Source of the DNA: Acidimicrobiia bacterium
Lineage (GTDB): Bacteria > Actinomycetota > Acidimicrobiia > IMCC26256 > DASPTH01
DNA: 45,359 nt
Assembly: GCA_040880805.1 (NCBI GenBank)
Contig: JBBDHW010000037.1
Location: 1-45,359 of the forward strand
Direction: 5' to 3'
Shown here: piece after piece, positions 26,394 to 32,762 of the stretch
Layout of the letters: each line of letters starts with the position of its first letter
Numbering within the stretch: position 1 is the stretch's first letter
Notes under the pieces: generated by a model
Told to the model about the DNA's origin: nothing
The model's database searches: none
The model's input: only the letters and a program-made list of their open reading frames with translations
Program-made: the position numbers and the translations under genes

Positions 26394-26949
26394 CGGGTCG
26401 ATCAGGCACCCCGAGGGTCCGCAGGAGTCTTGGGTACGCGTCTGCAGCAATCTGGCGCACTTCCTCGTCGGGACGACCTTCGAGAGGGTAGGGCAGCACG
26501 AGCACGCGCAGGCTCGGGTGACCGTTGTGCGCGGCCATCCGGTGCGCGAACGCCTCGAACTCCTCGGTGACGACGACGACCGCCGGCTTCTCGAGCCGCT
26601 CCACGGCCATGGTGTCGTGGACACTCCACGACGTGCACGATCCTCAGTTGCCGAGGCCGACGACGCCGCAGTCCACGAGGCGCGACCACTCCTCGACATC
26701 CGAGCGGGTCTGCTCACCCTGTGGACCGGCGCGATCGCCTGCCCAGAGCACGCGCACGACGGCACCGTCGCGCCGCAACAGGTCTTCCCAGACCTCGATG
26801 ACGGAGAAATAGGAGCGCCAGGAGCGATCGGTACGGAGGCCGACGGCCACTCCGTCGAGCGGACGATCGAGGGACCAGGTCTCGGACGTGTCGCCACCCG
26901 CGTCGGGCGCGGTCGGGGCGAGGATCTCGACCTGGCGCGCTTCGTCCAT
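26383..26949 (-). CDS. UGSC-family selenoprotein with UGA-encoded selenocysteine
   Basis: Reading through TGA 26646-26644 joins two half frames into a 188-residue protein. The N-terminal part (VAVGLRTDRSWRSYFSVIEVW, VDCGVVGLGN) ends at the UGA and the next residues are G-S-C, giving GLGN-U-G-S-C-TSWSVHD, the motif that names the UGSC (seleno)protein family. The C-terminal part continues with PAVVVVTEEFEAFAHRMA and LRVLVLPYPLEGRPDEEV, also typical. U102-x-x-C105 is a selenenyl-sulfide-type redox motif. The start ATG 26949 overlaps the SDR stop (TGATG). Conventional calling would give two orphan fragments. An eight-pair hairpin begins 11 bases after the UGA. The family's reaction is not known to me. 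Confidence 0.92.
26614..26632 (-). promoter_or_regulatory. Bacterial SECIS hairpin of the UGSC gene
   Basis: On the minus strand GTCGTGGA-GTG-TCCACGAC makes eight perfect pairs closed by a three-base loop starting with GU. The loop begins 19 bases after the UGA. The same architecture (perfect stem, 3-base GU-initial loop) occurs after the UGA of the SelW-like gene, supporting a shared SelB recognition rule. Confidence 0.8.
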
Positions 26950-27731
26950 CAGTCCGGGATTCCACTCATTCCGGGGCCGCCGTCGACGCTGAACGTCTGA
27001 CCGCTGACGTACGACGCGGCGTCACTCACCAGGAACAGCATCGCATAGGCGACCTCGACCGGCGCGCCGGTGCGTCCGAGTGGGATGCCCTGCACCATCG
27101 CCTGTTGGTCGAGACGCGCGACCTCCCACGCGTCGAGCGCCCGCTCCGACGCGACGAGGCCGACCGCCACGCAGTTCGCCCGGATGCCGTAGCGACCCCA
27201 CTCGGCGGCGGTGACCCTCGTGAACATCTGGAGACCTGCCTTGGCTGACGCGTAATGCGCGCCACCCTTCACGCCGGTGACTCCAGCTCCCGACGACACG
27301 TTGACGATCGCGCCCGATCGTTGCGCGATCATCTGCCGACCGGCTTCGCGCGTGCAGAGGTACGCGCCCCGCAGGTTGAGACCGACGGCGCTGTCGAACG
27401 CCCTCGTGGGGAGATCCTCGAGGCGACCGAGGCGCGTACCCCCGGCGTTGTTGACGAGGATGTCGACCTTCCCGAGCTCCTCGATCGTGCGCTCGACGAG
27501 CCGCACGACCTGGTCCTCCTCCTTGACATCCGTCGGGACGGGAACGCACCGCCGCCCGGTGGTGCTCTCGACCTCGGCGGCCACGCGCTCGAGCTCGGCG
27601 ACGGTGCGGCTGGCGACGACGACCTCTGCCCCGTGCTCGGCGAAGAGGCGCGCGGTGGCGGCACCGATTCCGGTTCCACCGCCGGTGACGATCGCCACGC
27701 GATCGGTGAGGCTGAACTGCTCCAGGGACAT
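26949..27731 (-). CDS. Short-chain dehydrogenase/reductase (SDR)
   Basis: A 260-residue classical SDR: nucleotide loop VTGGGTGIGAATARLFAEHG, LVNNAGG, catalytic Ser in IVNVSSGAG, and the Y-x-x-x-K in HYASAKAGLQMF; C-terminal VSGQTFSVDGGPG. The Arg in VVASRTVAEL after strand 2 favours NADP(H). It should oxidise or reduce an alcohol/carbonyl, possibly a hydroxyacyl-CoA given its neighbours. It is the first gene of the UGSC operon and overlaps the UGSC gene by one base (TGATG), so the selenoprotein is translated right behind it. Confidence 0.94.
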   Translation of the reverse strand: MSLEQFSLTDRVAIVTGGGTGIGAATARLFAEHGAEVVVASRTVAELERVAAEVESTTGRRCVPVPTDVKEEDQVVRLVERTIEELGKVDILVNNAGGTRLGRLEDLPTRAFDSAVGLNLRGAYLCTREAGRQMIAQRSGAIVNVSSGAGVTGVKGGAHYASAKAGLQMFTRVTAAEWGRYGIRANCVAVGLVASERALDAWEVARLDQQAMVQGIPLGRTGAPVEVAYAMLFLVSDAASYVSGQTFSVDGGPGMSGIPD

Positions 27732-27761
27732 CTCGGTTCGTACCGTATACGCTCCGCGTCG
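27732..27761. promoter_or_regulatory. Thirty-base divergent promoter region
   Basis: Only 30 bases separate the ATG codons of the SDR operon and the acyl-CoA-dehydrogenase-like gene. The core TACCGTATACG contains TAnnnT-type -10 candidates in both orientations and no ribosome site for either gene, suggesting leaderless transcripts and shared control. Promoter assignment is by eye. Confidence 0.4.
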
Positions 27762-28898
27762 ATGACGGATCCTCTGAAGCTCGCGCGCGACCTCGTGCCG
27801 CTCGTCGAACAGGAAGCCACCAACTCGGAACAGATCGCGACGATGCCCGATGTGGTGGTGAACGCGTTCCGCGACGCAGGGCTCTTCGCGCTCCAGGTTC
27901 CGCGCTCGCTGGGAGGCTTCGAGGCTGACATCGAGACCACCCTCGCGGTCTACGAGATCGTGTGCCGGGCCGACGCGTCGACCGGTTGGTCGCTGCTCGC
28001 CAACGCGTCGACGTCAGCGTTCGCGACCACGTACACGAGCGACGATGCAGTCGCCGCCATGTTCGCCGACGGCGCCATGCCAATTCACGCCGGGCAGTTC
28101 GCGCCGCGCGGCACCGCGGTCAAGGTCGACGGCGCGTATCGGGTCAGCGGCAGCTACAGCTTCGGCAGCGGGAGCGCGCACGCCGAGTGGATCGGCGGCG
28201 GCACCCTCGAGCTCGTCGACGGTGCACCGCGCATGATCACCCCCGAGCGACCGGCGATCCGCGTGTTCTTCGTGCCGCGTGATCACATCGAGTTCGCGGG
28301 CAACTGGGACGTCATGGGGCTGGTCGGCACCGGGAGCTTCGACTACGTCGTGCCGGAACAGCTGGTGGATGCCGGGTTCACGTTCGACATGATGAACGAC
28401 CTCCCGCTACGCGGAGGTCCGATGTACCGCATCGGTGTGCTCGGGCTCGCGGCGATCGGGCACGCAGGGTTTGCGCTCGGGGTCGGTCGCCGCGCGCTCG
28501 ACGAGATCGCGATCCTCGCGCAGGACAAGCAGCGACTCGGCCAGAGCACGGTGCTCGCCGACCAGGAGCGGTTCCAGTACGAGCTCGGGCGTAACGACGC
28601 CGCCATGCGCGCATCGCGTGCCCTCGTGTTCGACGCCTTCGGTGCCGCACAGGTGAAACTCGACGCCGGCGACACGTACGACATGGTGAGCCTGATCCCA
28701 TTGCGTCAAGCCACGACCTGGGCCACCGACGCGGCGGAGGAGGCGGTTCGCTTCGCCTACCTGGCTTCCGGGAGCGACGGGCTGCGCAACCCGAGCGTGA
28801 TCGGCCGCTACTTCCGCGACATCCACGCCGCGACGCAACACGTCGTCGTCGACGACTCGACGCTCACGCAGGCGGGCCGCGCGCTCCTGGGCCGCTGA
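27762..28898 (+). CDS. Acyl-CoA-dehydrogenase-fold flavoprotein (HsaA/monooxygenase-like)
   Basis: A 378-residue protein with the acyl-CoA dehydrogenase fold: N-terminal helices (DLVPLVEQEATNSEQIA, PRSLGGFEADIETTL), a beta domain with YRVSGSYSFGSGSAHAEWI (the flavin-site G-S-x-G-S region seen in HsaA and related flavin-dependent monooxygenases), and helical ends RQATTWATDAAEEAVRFAY. The lack of the usual catalytic Glu segment and similarity to HsaA-type sequences favour a reduced-flavin-dependent oxygenase over a dehydrogenase. ATG 27762 is used; the frame upstream is antisense to the SDR. It starts the plus-strand partner of the UGSC operon. Confidence 0.85.
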   Translation: MTDPLKLARDLVPLVEQEATNSEQIATMPDVVVNAFRDAGLFALQVPRSLGGFEADIETTLAVYEIVCRADASTGWSLLANASTSAFATTYTSDDAVAAMFADGAMPIHAGQFAPRGTAVKVDGAYRVSGSYSFGSGSAHAEWIGGGTLELVDGAPRMITPERPAIRVFFVPRDHIEFAGNWDVMGLVGTGSFDYVVPEQLVDAGFTFDMMNDLPLRGGPMYRIGVLGLAAIGHAGFALGVGRRALDEIAILAQDKQRLGQSTVLADQERFQYELGRNDAAMRASRALVFDAFGAAQVKLDAGDTYDMVSLIPLRQATTWATDAAEEAVRFAYLASGSDGLRNPSVIGRYFRDIHAATQHVVVDDSTLTQAGRALLGR

Positions 28899-28906
28899 GG
28901 AGGATC

Positions 28907-29530
28907 ATGCCGGAACTTGCCGATGTCGTTGCGCCCGAACACACCGCGATCATCACCCAGGAATGCCAGCGCGGCGTGATCGGTGACCGCAGTGTGCTCC
29001 CTCAGCTCGCGGAGATGGCGCGAGATACGGGAATGATCGACAACGTGGCGCGTCTGGTGGACGCCGGGCGGCGAGCCGGTGTCGAGATCGTCCACCACGT
29101 GGCGACGAAGCGACCCGACATGAAGGGTGCCAACCACAACGCCCGGCTCTTCCGCGCGATGGTGCGGCCCGGTCGTCTCCAACTCACCGGGAGCGAGATG
29201 GTGGAGATCGTGCCGCCCATCAGTGTCTCCGACTCCGACATCATGTCCTCGCGACTGCACGGCCTCGGCCCGCTCGCGGGTACCGATGTCGACTCGATCC
29301 TCCGCAACCTCGGAGTCACCACGCTGATAATCGTCGGCGTGTCTTCCAACGTCGCCATCCCGAACGCGGTCTTCGACGCGGTGAACCTGGCCTATGAAGT
29401 GGTGCTCCCTCGCGACGCGATCGCCGGGTTTCCCGCCGAATACACCGACACCATCGTCGACAACTCCCTCTCGCTCGTCGCGACGATCACGACGACCGAC
29501 GACCTCGTCGCCTGCTGGGTTCCGAGCTGA
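28907..29530 (+). CDS. Isochorismatase-fold protein lacking the catalytic cysteine
   Basis: A 207-residue member of the isochorismatase-like cysteine-hydrolase fold, with TAIITQECQRGVIGD at the position of the usual Asp strand, a Lys in VATKRPDMKGANHN, and GVSSNVAIPNAVFDAVNLAY where active hydrolases carry T-N-V-C. The nucleophile is Ala here and the first acidic residue is also changed, so a standard hydrolase reaction is unlikely. I believe a subfamily with NVAI exists, so it may be a conserved variant rather than a dead copy. GAGGAGG precedes ATG 28907, eight bases after the flavoprotein stop; they form an operon. Confidence 0.85.
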   Translation: MPELADVVAPEHTAIITQECQRGVIGDRSVLPQLAEMARDTGMIDNVARLVDAGRRAGVEIVHHVATKRPDMKGANHNARLFRAMVRPGRLQLTGSEMVEIVPPISVSDSDIMSSRLHGLGPLAGTDVDSILRNLGVTTLIIVGVSSNVAIPNAVFDAVNLAYEVVLPRDAIAGFPAEYTDTIVDNSLSLVATITTTDDLVACWVPS

Positions 29531-29768
29531 CGTCGATCCACGCCCAGGCCACGCCGATCGCGCTGAGAGTGATCAGCACGAACTGGACTACCACGAGCGT
29601 CGTGATCTCCCAGTCGGTGAAGTAGAGATGGAGCGGCAGCGTGAGCACGAAGAACGCGAGCCACTTCAAGCGACCCGAGAGCTGGTGTTTCCGCCACTCT
29701 TTCCACCCGCCCCAGCGCGTGAAGCGCTCGGCCGCGCGCTCGAATGGATCGTCGACTTGGTCGGACAT
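29487..29768 (-). CDS. Small two-helix membrane protein
   Basis: A ~93-residue protein with a charged N-terminal cytoplasmic segment (DPFERAAERFTRWGGWKEWRKH) and two membrane helices: LKWLAFFVLTLPLHLYF and TTLVVVQFVLITLSAIGVAW, then a basic tail (PSRRRGRR). It belongs to the 2TM-domain type of proteins often found beside PadR regulators. The ATG 29768 overlaps the PadR stop by one base (TGATG) with GGGAGG upstream. Its end overlaps the convergent isochorismatase-like gene by 44 bases. Confidence 0.78.
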   Translation of the reverse strand: MSDQVDDPFERAAERFTRWGGWKEWRKHQLSGRLKWLAFFVLTLPLHLYFTDWEITTLVVVQFVLITLSAIGVAWAWIDVSSEPSRRRGRRSS

Positions 29769-30229
29769 CACGCGGCACCTCCCCCCGTGTCTGCGATGTT
29801 CTCGATGTCGGAAGCCGTTCGCTCCAATATCTCGCTGACCTTCTTCGGATCGATCTGTCCTGTGGTCGCGCGTAGCCGTACCACGAAGCGGTCGAGTGCG
29901 TGTTCGAGCAACGCATCGCGCCGGACCCGCACTCCTGTGCGCAGCTCGAGACCGGCGAGTTGCTCACCGCGGGCTCGAAGGGCGTCACGCCCGAGTTCGG
30001 TGAGCTGGACGACCTGGCCGTTGCGCGGGCCGTGTGGGGTACCCGTGATCAGCCGCTCGTGCTGGAGCGCGCGGATGGCGGGGTAGACACTTCCCGTCGA
30101 CGGCTCGTACGCTTCGCCGAAGAGGAGGTCGAGCTCGCCGAGGAGCCGGTAGCCCGTCATCGGCTCTCGTTCGAGCAGGGCGAGGACCACCAGGGGCAGC
30201 TCGCCGTGCCGGAAGAACCACTTGGCCAT
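29768..30229 (-). CDS. PadR-family transcriptional regulator
   Basis: A 153-residue PadR protein: winged helix at residues ~8-85 with LPLVVLALLEREPMTGYRLL, YEPSTGSVYPAIRALQHERL and VVQLTELGRDALRARG, followed by a C-terminal dimerisation helix (VSEILERTASDIENIAD). PadR proteins usually repress a neighbouring transporter or enzyme and themselves. ATG 30229 fits the family start, after GGCGGAA. Four evenly spaced heptamers lie upstream between it and the divergent VOC gene. The small membrane protein is co-translated with it. Confidence 0.93.
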   Translation of the reverse strand: MAKWFFRHGELPLVVLALLEREPMTGYRLLGELDLLFGEAYEPSTGSVYPAIRALQHERLITGTPHGPRNGQVVQLTELGRDALRARGEQLAGLELRTGVRVRRDALLEHALDRFVVRLRATTGQIDPKKVSEILERTASDIENIADTGGGAA

Positions 30230-30262
30230 ATTTTCCGCCGCTGTTCCCGCCGTCCCGCACCG

Positions 30263-30303
30263 TACGAAGTTCATGCGAAGAGTACTGCGAAGATCCTGCG
30301 AAG
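30263..30303. repeat. Four phased heptamer repeats, possible regulator site
   Basis: TACGAAG (30263) and three exact TGCGAAG copies (30274, 30286, 30297) are spaced 11, 12 and 11 bases apart, placing them on one face of the helix. They lie in the divergent region between the PadR gene and the VOC/cyclopropane-synthase genes. An operator for PadR is the natural guess, unproven. Confidence 0.6.
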
Positions 30304-30319
30304 TCAAGCCCGGGGGAAG

Positions 30320-30784
30320 ATGTCGGCCGTGAGCGACGACACCGATGCCGTGTTGAACCAGCTCAACCTGGTGGTCAGCGACATGGACGCAGCGGTCGCG
30401 TTCTACCGGCAACTGGGGCTCGAGGTTCCGGACGGGGGCGCTGACGACGGCATCCGCCATGTCGAGATCGAGATCCCCGGTGGCATCCACCTCGACCTCG
30501 ACAACGAGACGCTCGCTCGCGTCTACAACGCGGCGTGGCGACGACCAGAGGGCGGGAGCCGCGCGCTCCTCGGTTTCGGCGTGTCGTCGCGCGCGGCCGT
30601 CGACGACAAGTACGCCGAGCTCACCGGCGCGGGCCACCGCGGCGTGCAGCCTCCCTATGACGCGTTCTGGGGTGCTCGCTACGCGATCGTGGCCGACCCG
30701 GACGGGAATGAAGTCGGGCTGATGAGCCCGCATGACGACGACATGCGGTCGTTTCCGCCGTCGAACTCACCGGAGGCATCATGA
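30320..30784 (+). CDS. VOC-family (glyoxalase/dioxygenase-like) protein
   Basis: A ~154-residue VOC protein: LNQLNLVVSDMDAAVAFYRQLG (N-terminal module), HVEIEIPGGIHLDLDN (with the metal-site His/Glu-type positions), then ALLGFGVSSRAAVDDKYAEL and the C-terminal module YAIVADPDGNEVGLMSP. Members are metal-dependent lyases, dioxygenases or antibiotic-binding proteins; the specific role is unknown. ATG 30320 is directly after GGGGGAAG, so GTG 30329 may be the better-spaced start. It overlaps the cyclopropane-synthase gene by four bases (ATGA). Confidence 0.85.
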   Translation: MSAVSDDTDAVLNQLNLVVSDMDAAVAFYRQLGLEVPDGGADDGIRHVEIEIPGGIHLDLDNETLARVYNAAWRRPEGGSRALLGFGVSSRAAVDDKYAELTGAGHRGVQPPYDAFWGARYAIVADPDGNEVGLMSPHDDDMRSFPPSNSPEAS

Positions 30785-32049
30785 CTGTGGCGGATCTCCT
30801 TTCGAGCGTGCTCGGATCGAACGTCCCGGTTGCGTTCCGCGCCTACGACGGGAGCAGCTTCGGGCCCGCTGACGCGCGGACGAGCGTGGTGGTTCGTTCG
30901 CCGGACGCGTTGCGCCGGATCGTCACCGCGCCCGACGAGCTCGGCTTCGGTCGCGCGTACGTGGCCGGCGACATCGCGATCGACGGTGACATCTTCGACG
31001 TCATCGCGATGTTGAAAAACTTCCAGAACGTAAGGGTGGGGCCGCAGCAGATCGTGTCGGCGGTGAAGATCCTGGGGGTTCGCAACCTCAAGCCGCTCCC
31101 TCCGCCGCCGGAGGAAGCGCGCCTGCGCGGCCGTCGCCACTCGAAGGAGCGCGACGCGGCAGCGATTTCTTACCACTACGACGTCTCGAACGACTTCTAC
31201 CGGATCGTGCTCGGGCCGTCGATGACGTACTCGTGTGCGGTGTGGACCGACGCGACGGCCACGTTGGAAGACGCGCAGGCGAACAAGCACGAGCTCGTGG
31301 CGAACAAGCTCGACCTGCAGCCCGGCATGCGGCTGCTCGACATCGGATGCGGGTGGGGCGGGATGGTGCTACACGCCGCGCAGCACCACGGCGTGCGCGC
31401 CGTCGGCGTCACGCTCTCGCGGCGGCAAGCCGAGGCCGCGCAGAAGCGGGTGAGCGACCTGGGCCTCGCCGACCTCGTCGAAGTCCGCTACGGCGACTAC
31501 CGCGACATCAGGGACGGGCCCTACGACGCGATCAGCTCGATCGGGATGTTCGAGCACGTCGGTCTCTCGCAACTCGCGGAGTACTTCGAGCGCTGCCACC
31601 GTCTGCTCGCGCCGGGCGGCCGTTTGCTCAACCACGGGATCAGCCGCCCGTGGCACATGCCGAAGCAACATCACGGTCGGTTCGCGCGTCGCACCTTGGC
31701 CAGAGACTTCACCACGCGGTACGTGTTCCCCGACGGCGAGCTCCACGAAGTCGGCGTCGTCGTCTCGGCGATCCAGGCCGCCGGCTTCGAGGTGCGACAC
31801 CTCGAGAGCCTGCGAGAGCACTACGCCCTCACGTTGCGATGCTGGGTGCGCAACCTCCAGGCCGAGTGGGACACCGCGGTCAGCGAAGCCGGTGCCGGGC
31901 GTGCGCGGGTGTGGCTGCTCTACATGTCGGCCGCCGCCGTCGGGTTCGAGGCGGACGAGAACGAGGTCCACCAGATCCTCGCCACGAAGACCGACCACGG
32001 GCAGAGCGGCATGCCCTTGCAACGCGACTTCAACGCCGGTCTCCGCTGA
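30781..32049 (+). CDS. Cyclopropane-fatty-acyl-phospholipid synthase family methyltransferase
   Basis: A 422-residue SAM-dependent enzyme of the CFA synthase family. N-terminal domain with ELGFGRAYVAGDIAIDGD, then AISYHYDVSNDFYRIVLGP and MTYSCAVW (typical of CFA/mycolic acid cyclopropane synthases), SAM motif MRLLDIGCGWGGMVLHAA near residue 185, DAISSIGMFEHVG, and FPDGELHEVG near the C-terminus. It should modify unsaturated membrane lipids, adding a methylene or methyl group, at the inner face of the membrane. Start ATG overlaps the VOC stop, so both are likely under the same control near PadR. Confidence 0.93.
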   Translation: MTVADLLSSVLGSNVPVAFRAYDGSSFGPADARTSVVVRSPDALRRIVTAPDELGFGRAYVAGDIAIDGDIFDVIAMLKNFQNVRVGPQQIVSAVKILGVRNLKPLPPPPEEARLRGRRHSKERDAAAISYHYDVSNDFYRIVLGPSMTYSCAVWTDATATLEDAQANKHELVANKLDLQPGMRLLDIGCGWGGMVLHAAQHHGVRAVGVTLSRRQAEAAQKRVSDLGLADLVEVRYGDYRDIRDGPYDAISSIGMFEHVGLSQLAEYFERCHRLLAPGGRLLNHGISRPWHMPKQHHGRFARRTLARDFTTRYVFPDGELHEVGVVVSAIQAAGFEVRHLESLREHYALTLRCWVRNLQAEWDTAVSEAGAGRARVWLLYMSAAAVGFEADENEVHQILATKTDHGQSGMPLQRDFNAGLR

Positions 32050-32762
32050 CCCGCGCCACGACGCGCGCGAACCCGAGAGTCCGTCCCGACTCAGTGAGGA
32101 GCAGATCGGCGTCGCCCGCCTCGCGCACCTCGGTGCCCTTCCATGCCGCCCCCACCTCGCACCACCGGTACCAGAGGTCCCATCCGGCCGGATGCGTGTC
32201 CGCGCGTTCGACCTCGACGACGCCGCTCATCTCCCAGTGCCTCTTCCACCAGCCGGCGCTGCGGAAGGTGAAGAAGTCGCCGCCGGTCGAGCCCATGATC
32301 GAAGTAGTGGAAGGCGTCGACGCTCACGATCGCGTCGAAGTAGCCAGCCGCATAGGGAAGTGTGTGGGCCTCCACCGAGATGGGCAACACACGGTCGGCG
32401 ACGTCAGTCTCGGCGATGCGTCGCGCGTTGTCGTCGGGCGAGATCCACAGGTCGCTCGCCCACACCTGCACACCGAACTCGCGTGCGAGGAAGATGGACG
32501 AGATCGCGGTGCCGCACCCGAGGTCGAGCACGCGCATGCCGGGTTGTAGATCGAGCACCTGCGTGAGCCACTCCGTGAGCCACACCACATTCGGCCCCAT
32601 GTGGTTGAGGAACACCCACTTCGGGTCGTACGCGGAGGTGCGGGGGTAATCGGGATGCACGGAGAGCTCTGTGAAGCGGGCCGGGTCTGCCGGTCCGTCG
32701 CCCGGCGGTCGGAGGAACTGCGTCCACGAGTACGAAGGGTGCGCTGGCAGGGCAGGAGTCAT
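32030..32762 (-). pseudogene. SAM-dependent methyltransferase with internal deletion and frame change
   Basis: From ATG 32762 the protein is normal: YSWTQFLRPPGDGPADPARF, YDPKWVFLNHMGPNVVWL, MRVLDLGCGTAISSIFLA (SAM motif) and DAIVSVDAFHYFD. It then runs into a short arginine-rich wrong frame. The proper C-terminus, GDFFTFRSAGWWKRHWEMSG, VVEVERADTHPAGWDLW and a stop at 32030, continues in another frame from about 32300. The central ~30-40 residues (motif with LRPGG and following) are missing at the junction. It overlaps the GH20 gene stop by four bases (ATGA). Almost certainly inactive unless the join is an assembly error. Confidence 0.78.
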
